Below are positions 1 to 10,272 of a DNA stretch of 57,500 nucleotides, piece by piece. Origin of the DNA: Chondrilla cf. caribensis. Its lineage: Eukaryota > Porifera > Demospongiae > Chondrillida > Chondrillidae. The DNA is taken from positions 4,049,219 through 4,106,718 of the forward strand of contig OZ026549.1 of NCBI GenBank assembly GCA_964020155.1. Direction: 5' to 3'. The notes under the pieces are model-generated. The model did no database searches. It was not told where the DNA came from and worked only from the letters and a program-made list of their open reading frames with translations. The position numbers and the translations under genes were made by a program. Position 1 is the stretch's first letter. Every line of letters begins with the position of its first letter.

Positions 1-580
1 CACACCACCACCCACACCAAGTACACACCACCACCCATACCAAGTACATACCACCACTCACCAAGTACACACCACCACCCACCAAGTACACACCACCACC
101 CACACCAGATACACACCACCACCCACCAAGTATACACCATCACCCATACCAGATACACACCACCCCCCACCAAGTACACACCACCACCCAAACCAGATAC
201 ACACCACCACCCACCAAGTACACACCACCACCCACACCAGATACACGCCACCACCCACCAAGTACACACCACCACCCATACCAGATACACACCACCACCC
301 ATACCAGATACACACCACCACCCACCAAGTACACATCACCACCCATACCATGCAAATACACACCGCCACCCATACCAGGTACACACCACCACCCACACCA
401 TGCAAATACACACCGCCACCCAAACCAAGTACACATCACCAGTTCACCATCCACACCAAGTACACGCCAATGCCCAAACCAAGTACACGGCAAAACCCAA
501 CCAAGTACACACCACCACCCACACCAAGTACACATCACCTACACCAAGTACGTACGTACGTACGTACATACGTAAGTACC
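1..580. repeat. Minisatellite, period about 20-22 bp, with a TACG run at its end
   Basis: The stretch is a degenerate tandem array on the theme CACCACCCACACCAAGTACA, with variants ending in CAGATACA or CATGCAAATACA. It starts at or before the window edge. Around 546-577 it passes into a run of TACG tetranucleotides. Long open frames here (His/Pro/Thr-rich on plus, Trp/Val/Cys-rich on minus) come from the repeat, not from a gene. Confidence 0.93.
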
Positions 581-1208
581 ACCATCCATCCCAAAGTGGA
601 CATCTCCACCCACACCAATTATCACTCACACCAATTACATAGGTACACATAATATGCACACCAAATACATAACCACATTTCCTTGTACATGCATAGACAA
701 TGTGTCACCTGTATGGCATTAGCACCCATTGAGCTAATAATGCCAACCTGTGACAAATAACTTCACAATACGTTCCTCTGTCACAGGTGCAGTGTGTGTG
801 GATGTGCATCATCTAGACTGGTTCAGACGGACTTTGGCTCATGTCACCAGCTAGATCTGGTAAAGATATCGGGTTGACACCCCCCTCTCCCATGAGCTAT
901 TTCAGAAGGCTATACCTTGGGTATTTTCTCCTATTCTCTCCCATACACTGAAAAATACTAAGTACCTTGAATGTAGCTAGCGTTATTGGCAACATAAGAG
1001 ATGGCAAGTGTATCATAATTTAGTTCACATAGCACATACAAGTTCAAGTGTACATCATATCCAGAGAGTCTATGTACGCATATCAGAGAGTTTATGCAGG
1101 TCTGCATGAACATGCAATAGTACAAGCTCAAATGGCATACACAGATATTAGGTGAGGTCTGCACCACGCTCTATTCAAGCTGCAAATGGCAGTGGCAGGA
1201 CCTACAAC
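581..1208. other. No gene seen; contains a dispersed repeat at about 845-985
   Basis: No coding exon could be supported. The part from about 845 to 985 resembles about 40664-40800: both carry a GTTGACAC then CCCCC/TTTCCCATGAGC core, followed by TTTCTCCTAT and CCCATACA. It is therefore probably an interspersed repeat. Confidence 0.5.
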
Positions 1209-1299
1209 ATGGTGTCTGTTCCCACAACTGTGCAATAGCTGCAGCACCATCAACAACAGTTGGTTTATGCAATACGACAACGTTATTTTGCATTTCTTC
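1209..1299 (-). CDS. Candidate internal exon of the NPWTK-motif minus-strand gene
   Basis: On the minus strand an acceptor (CTTACAG) at 1300 opens a 30-codon frame beginning EEMQNNVVVLHKPTVVDGAA and ending LWEQTP, before a weak GT donor at 1208. Its start phase (0) fits the end phase of the exon at 2654-2712, so it could be the next exon of that gene. There is no family match. The donor is poor, so the 3' border is uncertain. Confidence 0.27.
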
Positions 1300-1553
1300 C
1301 TGTAAGCTCATATACACAGGTTGATCTCGAGATCCTGTTCCACAAGTGAATCATACAGACAAAAGAGATGTAAAAGTACATACATATGATAGATAGATCG
1401 ATGGATTGTTCTTTCAATCATTTACAATTTTTCCAAAAGCAAACCTATGCAAACAAGATGTACATGTTTGCACACTAAAGAAACTGGCCTGGGAAGAAGG
1501 ACCCTGTGCCCTATCCCATTGGTGCCCACATCAGAGTATCGGTTTGATATTGG

Positions 1554-1600
1554 TACAGTGAATTCGTGTTAATCCGCCACTACTAATCAAGAATTGTTCT
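1554..1600. repeat. Fragment of TIR element family B
   Basis: TACAGTGAATTCGTGTTAAT followed by CCGCCAC matches the left end of the complete copies at 13136-13290 and 21503-21682. No matching right end is seen, so this is a solo end. Confidence 0.5.
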
Positions 1601-1715
1601 GACAACTGCTAACTACTAAGCAGTAGAGTGCTAATATTGGATCAGTAATGGTGTCAGCCATTAGCTGCTCGGAGTATTGGAAAATTTGCCAGGTATTGAT
1701 TATCCCTAATATAAG

Positions 1716-2290
1716 GCACACACCACCCTTCACACCAGTCACACACCACCCTTCACCTCAAGTACACCCACCATTCACACCACCCTTCACACCAGTCACA
1801 CACCACCTTTCAACCAGTCACACACCAGCCACACACCACCCTTCACACCAGCTACACACCACCCTTCAACCAGTCACACACCACCCTTCACACCAGCTAC
1901 ACACCACCCTTCACACCAGCCACAACCCACCCTTCACCTCAAGTACACCCACCATTCACACCAGTCACACACCAGCCACACACCACCCTTCACACCAGCT
2001 ACACACCACCCTTCACACCAGCCACAACCCACCCTTCACCTCAAGTACACCCACCATTCACACCAGTCACACACCAGCCACACACCACCATTCACACCAG
2101 CCACACACCAGTCACACACCACCCTTCAACCAGTCACACACCACCCTTCACACCAGTCACAAAACACCCTTCAAACCAGTCACAAAACACCCTTCACACA
2201 AGTCACAAACCACCCTTCACACCAGCTACACACCACCCTTCACACCAGCCACAACCCACCCTTCACACCAAGTACACCCACCTCCCAAAC
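1716..2290. repeat. Minisatellite, period about 20-23 bp
   Basis: Tandem array of CACACCACCCTTCACACCAG with T/C variation and internal higher-order repetition: a block with TCAAGTACACCCACCATTCA recurs twice. The long plus frame across it (His/Thr/Pro) is repeat-derived. Confidence 0.93.
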
Positions 2291-2653
2291 TAAGTCAATA
2301 TTCAAATTCAATTACACTGTAATGTACTGACTCAATGAAGAGCCCACAGAAGCCTGACAGAGGAGGGTGAACCACAAGGTTCAGCATAAAGGTCACAACA
2401 TAGCCAGTAACCCAGGTCAGAGCCCATAAGTGTCTGTCTATGATTGAATGCATACTTGCCAAGGAGCAGATGGCATACCCTTCACATAGTGCAACTCCTT
2501 GCAACGACAAATTCCTAAAATAGCACAGACACATACACACATTGTACCAAAATTAGGATCATCTGTTGTAACCACATACATAACGGATAACGTTATGTAT
2601 GTACACAAAGCGCAGCATAGCATAACATACATTACAAAAGGACTGAAAAATAC

Positions 2654-2712
2654 CTTTGGGCTTTTCATTTCTATGGCTTTGGTCGGAGTACTAGGATCGC
2701 TGTCAATGGAGT
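2654..2712 (-). CDS. Candidate exon 2 of the NPWTK-motif gene
   Basis: This minus-strand exon is bounded by a strong acceptor (pyrimidine tract CTCCTCTTCCACTCTTCC then CTGCAG at 2713) and a GTATTT donor at 2653. It encodes (D)SIDSDPSTPTKAIEMKSPK. It starts in phase 1, which is the phase in which the exon at 5651-5774 ends. It also echoes the sequence DSNDSDPNLTFTEKKQSPPK in that exon, which suggests an internal duplication. Ser-Asp-Pro/Ser-Pro-rich, probably disordered. Confidence 0.45.
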
Positions 2713-3338
2713 CTGCAGGGAAGAGTGGAAGAGGAGGTGACACCGTGGTGTATGGATGAACACAAGTACTATAGGTACGTACACATACAACTATTCACAT
2801 TACACTAATATCGCGAATGGTCGTGCAAAACTATAAATTGCTTCTTCCCGCTCATCACATGCAAATGTATGCTTAGTGTATACAGGCAAATACTCACTAG
2901 TATTCATGTGCAAACAACTGCTGGTCTGGGAAAATTTGTGAAAGTTATGTAATGTGACTATTTGTACATATGTATGTGGCACTGAGCATAACTACTTACA
3001 CACCAACCACTTACAGAACAAACGTGAGAGATTTCGTGTTAAGTGAATCTGAACACACAAACAAGCACAATCCAGATGTACGTACATATGGATGTATTGT
3101 GCATGCATATGCATGTACAGTAGTGAGATGCACCCATCACAGTGGTCCTCTAGACCAGGCAAATACGTTCATATGCAGTTGTAATAGTTTCTAAGCCTAC
3201 AAATATCAAAGTGCAGTCCTTAAGTAAGTGTCTGATGTTCTTCTCAGCCAAACATACACATGGCCGTACATACGCATGTACGTCTACACAATAATTATAC
3301 AACACATACACAAATGCATGTACTTTCCTATGACATAC

Positions 3339-3540
3339 TGTATAGAGGGAAATTTTTGTGGGACAAAATTTTCATGGATGGCTCCAAAAATGAAAATTCG
3401 CAGATAAACTTTTCACGGATGCTGGCCACAGTCGCGTGATAGAACAATGAGAATGCTTAATTTGCGGGTTTTCTTTTCACAGATGTTAGGCCAACCGCGA
3501 AATCTGCGAAAATTTTGTCCCGCGAAAATTTCCCACTACA
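3339..3540. mobile_element. TIR element family A, copy 1 (MITE-like)
   Basis: About 200 bp that fold back on themselves. The left end reads TGTATAGAGGGAAATTTTTG, and the right end is its inverse (AAAATTTCCCACTACA). The interior holds the motifs GGCTCCAAAAATGAAAA, GCTGGCCACAGTC and GTTAGGCCAAC, which are shared with copies at 10060-10272 and 14168-14374. It is too short to encode a transposase, so non-autonomous. Confidence 0.85.
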
Positions 3541-5042
3541 TGGCAAGTACACAATGCATATACATACGTATGTACATTCGTAACATACGTAGCTGCAAAC
3601 GTAGACACAGACAGAATACAAACATATAGCCACACATAATTACACATACACACATGTACGTACTCATGTACCAAATCATGCTGTACACACAGTTCTACTG
3701 AGTACAATGTGTCGTTATTGTAGCCAAACACCGGTGAAACATGAAAAGTATTCAATAACATCCAACTCCAGCCATGTGGAAAGCTCCAATTGCTTCATTC
3801 AGAAGCACATATGAAACAGTTGAGGTTGCTAGATGTTTACATAAAGTACAAACGTACAATAATACACGTGTAGTAATCAGTACATATTGCACATTCAGAG
3901 TATACCGAATGTATGTACAAAAAGGTGGGTACTTGCACGTCTACATGGGAAAGTATGCGTAGATGCATGTGTATGTACGTACACAAGCATCTATGCATGT
4001 GTGTACTTGTGCCTAAAAGTGTATGTGCATGCACGCAGGTGCGTTTGAATGTGTATGTGTACATGAATGGTGTGTGAATGCATATGCAAGTGTGTGTTTG
4101 TGCACTTTCAAATACATACATACGTATGTAGCATGAACACTGCATACATATGGGCAACATGAGGCAGTACAATACACAAAATACACCTCTTGTCAGCAGT
4201 ATACTAATCAGATACCAGGCAAGCGAGGTAAATTAATTAGGAAACAAAAGGTTTTTCACGACATGTATACACCCATCACACAACACAAACATATACACAA
4301 ACATATAATTATGTAGATGAGAATCAGCTGTGCAGAACAAGTTAATACAACACAATATGCAAGCACACACACGCCAATCATGGAGGTTAATCAATTCCAT
4401 GGCTAGGATGGTTTGAGCAGATCGACTGGATTCGACCACGGAGCACTGATTAGGAGTTCAAGCTATGATTTGTTTGGCTCGCTAAGCTACACAAATTAAC
4501 CATACAACCTGCTAGCACATGCTCCATACACTTCAGAGGGCCTCCATCTTGTAAAAGCTACATATGTCGACAAGTACTGATAGAAACTATTTATCTACGT
4601 ACCTCTGATAAGAGGTACGGATAAGGAGTATCATTTGGACTACTTGCCTAGAAAGTCAGTCTGTACCAAGTATGTATGCATGAACATTCACATGTACTTG
4701 TATTTGTATGTATGGGTTTAAGCAGAGTTACAACACTCATGTACAGTTCAGCTAGCAGACAGCAGGCAGACGTCCTTCAAACACTACACGCAGTATATCA
4801 ATCAAGCAGGCTGAATGGCTACTTTACAGCACAAATCACCACATTCCCCATACAAGCGGATCCCATCTTGACTGCCAGCCCATTTCTTTCCTGCTAAATG
4901 TAGGCTTTACAAGTGAGGCACAATTGGGAGTCCAACAATGTATTGCTACTTAGAGAGGTCTTTCCTACCGCCCCATGCATTGATGCTGAAAATAGAATTT
5001 AACATCCAAGACACACATCGCCTGGCACTTTCAGGTTTCTCG

Positions 5043-5044
<2 letters not shown>
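3541..5044. other. No gene seen
   Basis: Low-complexity DNA rich in TACGTA, ACATGTA and CATACGTA words. Short open frames lack splice-bounded, protein-like composition. A small inverted repeat TACCTCTGATAAGAGGTA lies near 4600. Confidence 0.5.
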
Positions 5045-5108
<64 letters not shown>

Positions 5109-5133
5109 ACACACATGCGTGCGCATATGCACA

Positions 5134-5200
<67 letters not shown>
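5045..5200. repeat. CA dinucleotide array
   Basis: (AC)n of about 155 bp, interrupted at 5101-5140 by ATACAC and GCGTGCGCATATGC segments. Confidence 0.98.
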
Positions 5201-5202
<2 letters not shown>

Positions 5203-5392
5203 GGGTCTAGAAATGTAAGCACATGGATACATTGAGGTATTCTCCTGGATCAATGGTCTTTAAATATCACTTAAAACATCTGCTTGTACACAAATACAGG
5301 TGGAGGAAGAGGAACGTTGTAGTATGCATTTCGGAAATACGTACATGTAGCCAATACATAATACATCCAAGTGGAAAGGAGTAAATAGACAA

Positions 5393-5460
5393 GTGTGTGT
5401 GTGTGTGTGCGTGCGTGTGTGTGTGTGTGTGTGCGTGCGTGCGTGCACGCGCACTCGTGT
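5393..5460. repeat. GT dinucleotide array with GTGC interruptions
   Basis: (GT)n with CGTGCG interruptions ending in a short CACGCGCAC inverse run. Confidence 0.95.
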
Positions 5461-5650
5461 ATGTATCTGTGCATGGTAGTGCAGTCACACCTAGTACAAC
5501 ACAGGGTCTCTGATTGTTGTGAGGATGTCACAAGGGACTGTTAAGTACTTGTAAGGGTTTGGACACAGTTACAACAGAATCAGGACATGTTGATACAACA
5601 TGCTCACAGAATAACAAATTATTTCCACGCAATCAAAACGACATAGGAAC

Positions 5651-5774
5651 CTTTCTCGGGTTTAGTCCACGGATTTTTTCTGTCTTTGGGCGGACTCTGT
5701 TTCTTTTCCGTAAATGTCAGATTTGGATCGCTGTCATTTGAATCTGGGCTTTGGGGTACTAATACTTCGGTCAT
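5651..5774 (-). CDS. Probable first coding exon of a minus-strand gene, NPWTK motif (LARP1-like?)
   Basis: An ATG at 5772-5774 starts a 41-codon frame: MTEVLVPQSPDSNDSDPNL, then a Lys/Pro-rich tail with QSPPKDRKNPWTKPEK. It ends in phase 1 before a weak GTTCCT donor at 5650. The next phase-compatible exon is 2654-2712. The NPWTK motif between Ser/Pro-rich segments is also found near the N terminus of animal LARP1 proteins. The La domain is not in the window, so the identity is a guess. The frame is also open upstream of this ATG to 5894, so a spliced upstream start, with an acceptor CCCAG at 5744, is an alternative. The gene lies head to head with IFT81, about 630 bp away. Confidence 0.4.
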
Positions 5775-6203
5775 TTTGGTACAACGAGTTCCAAGTTGGA
5801 CGATAAGATGAGAGGATGAACAGGAAATGTGGTCTAAATACAACAGTGAAGACACAGAGCTCTCGAAACTAACAAATGCTAAATGATTCAACAAAACAGA
5901 GGTGAAGTACTGATTTACTCAAATACAGAGAGAACCTGTGAAAAACAGTCAATCGAGTGGACTAGAGAATGTATAAACGTCACTGAACAAAGTTATTGTA
6001 CAGTAAGAAATTGACTATAAGGACGAATACCAAAATACGAAAGGACCGGTTTTAAAACTATCCAGGTGTTGCTCCCTAAGGAGTGGAAAGAGGACGGCCA
6101 CTGAGTGCGGATGAAGGGTCCCAGACGCAGAATATGTCAACAACTCTCGATCCTTGGAGCTCGGAACAACACGTGGTCGTAGGACTAGGCATGCGCCGTG
6201 CAC

Positions 6204-6410
6204 ATGACCGGGTGGCACACCCTCTATAATGAGATTCATTTGTTACCTTGGCAACCCGAAGGCCCGCCTTCACAAACTACCGTACTCCGTTCCTCCATGT
6301 TTTTGCCTGGAATTTTTCTTGCTTTGGTGAGTAGAAACTGTACTTTGTTATTAGTGTTTTTATTCATCCTGTTCTTCTACATCTAATCTAAGGTGTCTGT
6401 TTCGGTATGA
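6204..6410 (+). promoter_or_regulatory. IFT81 leader: probable 66-nt 5'UTR intron and an overlapping upstream ORF
   Basis: A GTGAGT donor at 6327 and a CTAATCTAAG acceptor ending at 6392, with a good branch-point match (CTAAT), predict a short leader intron. After splicing, an upstream frame starting at the ATG at 6297 (or 6204 if the transcript begins earlier) reads MFLPGIFLALVSVSV and stops at TGA 6408-6410. That stop overlaps the IFT81 ATG as ATGA. Unspliced, the same frame stops at 6386. The transcription start is not known. Confidence 0.4.
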
Positions 6411-8434
6411 ACGAACAGTTGAAGTATCTCGTGGAGTGTCTAAACCGACCGCCTTTCTCGAAGAAGTTTACTCTTTTCTCATTTGATTCACTCGAACCGG
6501 GAGTTCTTTTGCAAGTGGTGAACGATGTCTTGTCTGAAATCAGCCCCGATGACAAGATGGACCTCAGAGAAGAAGCTCCCGATCAAACGGCTTATAGGAT
6601 GTTGTCCCTCTTGCATGTATTGAAGTATAAGCCTGAGGTGGAAGCTAGCGTGTTCAGACAAGGCTTGATGAGTGGAGACAAACTGGTCATATATCCCATG
6701 CTACAGTGGCTGCTACAGCGCACTCCTGACCTAAAGAAACGTGCATATCTGGCCAAATACCTCATGAAGATCGACGTACCACCTGATGTCATGCAGGATG
6801 ATACGGTTGCCGAGGTGTTTCAGCAGTACGAGGCCGCACTGCAGGAATTCAAAGAGGTGCATAAAGTCGTTGAACGTAATAACTCCAGTAGCTTCTCTGT
6901 TGGAGAGATCCGCAAGGACATCACCAGTATGGAAGAGGAAAAGGAAAAGCTTCAGAGAAGGATCGAAAGGTTGGAAAGGAAAGTTTCTAGTCTACCCAAG
7001 AGTGAGAAGCTTCTTGAAGCTGCTAAAAGGCTTCGAGTGGAAAGAGACCGAGAAATAGAACTGGGAGAGTCTTTACGTGAGCAACAGAGCCAGATCCTCC
7101 ATTTGCAGTACAAGATAGATAAATTATCTCAACAGCTCAAGGACCTGCAGGTAGCCGAAGTGGGACTTAGTGCAAAGTTGGTGATGGAAAAGCTGGAGGA
7201 GGAAAACCGCATCAATCGCAGTCTTGTTCAGGATACTCTGTCTCAGAAAATTGCCACACAGAAGAAAATATGTCTGGATCTAGATTCGGTTCTGTCGGAC
7301 CCAGCCACATCGGAGGCTGACCTGGTGAAGATTAAGGAGCAGATTGACGATGCCTTGGCTGAGGCTACAAGCCTTATGGAGAGGCACATGCCAAGCAATG
7401 ATCCCATTCAAGCCAAGTTGACCCTGTTTCGTCAGCAAGCAAGCATCATTGCAAACAAAAGAGAAACAGCTCAAAATGGGTATAGAGCTGCAATGGAAGA
7501 ATTGTCGCAAGCTGAAAGTGAACTTAAGGCCAAACAGCAACAACTACAGGAACTGGGCGGGGAAGTATTGAAAGAAGAAGAATTCAAGCGTTATGTCTCC
7601 CGGCTGAGAACACTCAATACCACATTCAAGAGAAAGAAGGCAGAGTTATCAGCAGTCCAAGCTGAGTGTGGAGTTTTATCCAGAACAGAAGCTGTACTTC
7701 AGTCACGTAGTGAAAGGGTGCAACATTTGTACTCCGAATTGGAAGAAAAAGGGGGAGTTTCTGGCTATAAAGATGCACAGGACACACTAGAAAAGGTATC
7801 CTCGATCAAAGAGGAAATAGACGAGAAGAAAGGACAAAGTTTACTGGACATGGCTGCAACTGTGGAACAACTCAATGAAAAGATTGCTAGTAAGAAATCA
7901 TCACTAGCACCGATCATCAGAGAGCTTCGTCCTCTGAGAGAGCAGGACCAGGAATTGTCTGCTGACCATGCAGAAAAGAAGACTGTGTATGAAAACCTTG
8001 CAGCAAGCTTCGAGAGCAGGCGTTCCCAGCTTGAACACGAGGCAAGAGTGTTCCAGGAGCAGTGTCTGCAACAGGAGAGCCGCTACCACTACCTACAAGC
8101 CATGAAGAAGAACACAGCCATCCAACAGCAACGTATTGCCAATGAAATGAAGATATACACAGCTGGTGAAGGTAGCCGACAGAAGACTCTACGTGACCAG
8201 TACACTCGGAAGATTCAAGAGCAAGAGAACATTGGTCGAGCCTTGAGAGACAAGAAGAAAGATCTTGTGGAGACACATCCGCATGCAATCAAACAGGTCA
8301 AAATGTGGGATGACCTGAGGAAGCTTCTCGAATGCAAGAAGGAGTGCTTTGTTCAGAGTCAGATCCACAAAGCTCAAGCAGCAGCAGCTCAACAAGCCAT
8401 TCTGTCACAAGAGAACAGACTTGTTTTGTCATAA
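6407..8434 (+). CDS. IFT81: Intraflagellar transport protein 81 (IFT-B core subunit)
   Basis: This single open frame of 675 codons is the same length as vertebrate IFT81 (about 676). IFT81 is a core subunit of the IFT-B complex. With IFT74 it forms a coiled-coil pair that carries tubulin along the ciliary axoneme; its N-terminal calponin-homology-like domain binds tubulin. Visible here: residues 1-125 match that domain (FDSLEPGVLLQVVNDVLSEI; MLSLLHVLKYKP; VIYPMLQWLLQR; KKRAYLAKYLMKIDVP). They are followed by EIRKDITSMEEEKEKLQRRI and coiled coil to about residue 650, with conserved LFRQQASIIANKRE, EFKRYVSRLR and ESRYHYLQAM. The start follows a plausible leader intron; no earlier in-frame ATG fits the family. 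The coding sequence has no intron, unlike the other genes here, although the frame looks intact. Coding strand and identity are certain. Confidence 0.97.
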   Translation: MNEQLKYLVECLNRPPFSKKFTLFSFDSLEPGVLLQVVNDVLSEISPDDKMDLREEAPDQTAYRMLSLLHVLKYKPEVEASVFRQGLMSGDKLVIYPMLQWLLQRTPDLKKRAYLAKYLMKIDVPPDVMQDDTVAEVFQQYEAALQEFKEVHKVVERNNSSSFSVGEIRKDITSMEEEKEKLQRRIERLERKVSSLPKSEKLLEAAKRLRVERDREIELGESLREQQSQILHLQYKIDKLSQQLKDLQVAEVGLSAKLVMEKLEEENRINRSLVQDTLSQKIATQKKICLDLDSVLSDPATSEADLVKIKEQIDDALAEATSLMERHMPSNDPIQAKLTLFRQQASIIANKRETAQNGYRAAMEELSQAESELKAKQQQLQELGGEVLKEEEFKRYVSRLRTLNTTFKRKKAELSAVQAECGVLSRTEAVLQSRSERVQHLYSELEEKGGVSGYKDAQDTLEKVSSIKEEIDEKKGQSLLDMAATVEQLNEKIASKKSSLAPIIRELRPLREQDQELSADHAEKKTVYENLAASFESRRSQLEHEARVFQEQCLQQESRYHYLQAMKKNTAIQQQRIANEMKIYTAGEGSRQKTLRDQYTRKIQEQENIGRALRDKKKDLVETHPHAIKQVKMWDDLRKLLECKKECFVQSQIHKAQAAAAQQAILSQENRLVLS

Positions 8435-9149
8435 TTCCCAATGATTTGCTTAATGACTTATGAGTACATGGTTGTGTACGTATGTGTGCATACTCTGTAT
8501 GGAACAATTATAATTATTATTATTATAAATTATAGGCCTATGCATGTATATTATAATGTAGTTTATGTATGTACATGTATTGTGTATATGTGGTATATAT
8601 ATATATACGTACAGCACAATTTATGCACTTATAATTAATTTGGCTAACTTCACTTGATCATTTTATTTGATATAATGATTAAATATTGTTATACTGCATG
8701 TATAATATAATATTACGTATACATTCTGGTGCCATCACTTATAAAATCCATAAAGCCACATTCTCTGAGAATCAAATTCATTAATTTTGTATGCTTGATA
8801 AAGTGCATGTACAAACATAAGGCCTTACATATGAATATTACAATACATAAATTGCATGTGGCTATAATTATTAAAATGCCAACAACAGTGCTGTGTGAGA
8901 ATTACATATAATATGTAGTATACAATTATGATATTTCATACAGAAATACAGTAGATCCGTAAATATTGGCGGGCATAAAATTTGGCGATTTGCCAGAAAT
9001 CTGACCCAATATATTATTGGCGGAATTTAAATTTGGTGGTTTGCCAGAATGAGTGTTGATAACGTAAAAATTTGGCACCGCATGTATGTATGTATGTACG
9101 TATACTCAGTGTATTTGCACATATACATGTATAAATAAAATTATCAGCA

Positions 9150-9189
<40 letters not shown>

Positions 9190-9381
9190 ACATACAGCCT
9201 TTGATGTTTATGAAAACACACGTCAAAATAAATAATAGAGCTGGGGGAGAGGAGGCAGGCCAGAACATAGGGCATCTAAGCACAATGGTTGAACAGGCAG
9301 CACCATGTTAGTACGGCTCTTCAGAAACTTCATGTATTTGAGAGTATAGGACATGCTTATACTGTAAGCGAACACACACGA

Positions 9382-9447
<66 letters not shown>

Positions 9448-9524
9448 CACACACACACACATGCACATACCTGCACACAAACACACAAACATGTGCACAC
9501 ACACATATATTTCATAGCCATATG
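8435..9524. repeat. IFT81 3' flank: AT-rich, a direct repeat and two CA arrays
   Basis: AT-rich DNA after the IFT81 stop. At about 8965-9080 a degenerate direct repeat (ATTGGCGG...AAATTTGG...GGTTTGCCAGAA) occurs two to three times. CA arrays lie at 9154-9187 and 9385-9500. No further coding exon is seen. Confidence 0.7.
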
Positions 9525-9965
9525 CCTCCAACAACCTTACTACAGGCTTGTGCAAGCTTGTACAACCTTGTGGCCACCTCCTACCAGCTTCCTACAGGCT
9601 CATACAAATCTGTACAATTTTGTAGCCAGCACCCACTACAACATTACTACAATCTCATACAAGCTATAGGCCTGGTACAACCTTGTAGCTGGCACCTCTA
9701 CAATCTTACTACAGTATTACCAGCTTCCAGTTGCCAATTACCAGCTTGTAAACCTTAATTGTAACCACTTCCTACAACCTTATAGTACAGTACTGAACAA
9801 CCTTGTAGTCACCTCATAATACAAAAGATCATACCAGCTAGTATAATCTTGTAGCCATTAACCTCGTACAATCTTCCTACAGTTCTAGCTTGTGCAACCT
9901 TGTATCCACTTCCCACAACCTTACTACAGGCTCATACAAGATTGTACAACCTTGTAGTCACCTCA
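9525..9965. repeat. Degenerate tandem repeat around ACAACCTTGTAGCCACCTC
   Basis: Words such as CTTACTACAGGCT, CATACAA(A/G), GTACAACCTTGTAG and CCACCTCCTAC recur every 60-80 bp, with variable spacing. This looks like an old minisatellite. Confidence 0.7.
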
Positions 9966-10059
9966 TACATTATCAAGCTTACAATATATACACTATATAG
10001 CTATACAACATATATAATTATAGCTAGATGTTTATAAGCAAATTGACAGATTATTATTT

Positions 10060-10272
10060 CTGTATAGCGGGAAATTTTCATGGGACAAAATTTTCGCTGT
10101 TGGCTCCAAAAATGAAAACTCGCAGAAAAAAATTTTGCAGATGCTGGCCACAGTCAAGATGGAAGCATAGACACTCTAAAGTGATAGAACGACGAGAATG
10201 CCTAATTTGCGGATTTTATTTTCGTGGATGTTAGGCCAACTGCAAAATCTGCAAAAAATCCCACTGTATGGT
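10060..10272. mobile_element. TIR element family A, copy 2
   Basis: Left end CTGTATAGCGGGAAATTTTC, right end AATCCCACTGTATGG. The interior shares GGCTCCAAAAATGAAAA, GCTGGCCACAGTCAAG and GTTAGGCCAAC with copies 1 and 3. It carries an insertion near 10160. Confidence 0.85.

Noticed and set aside
1..580. CRISPR array
   Set aside because: Units are contiguous and degenerate without unique spacers, and the genome is animal.
1648..2322. 224-codon His/Thr/Pro-rich frame
   Set aside because: Entirely explained by the minisatellite; repeat units shift without respect for codons.
5045..5200. Long open frames of Cys-Val or Thr-His repeats (also at 9.4, 13.6, 15.1, 16.7, 23.4, 25.9, 31.4, 35.0 and 38.4 kb)
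   Set aside because: They are translations of CA/TG arrays, open on both strands in several frames, with no homology or splice structure of their own.
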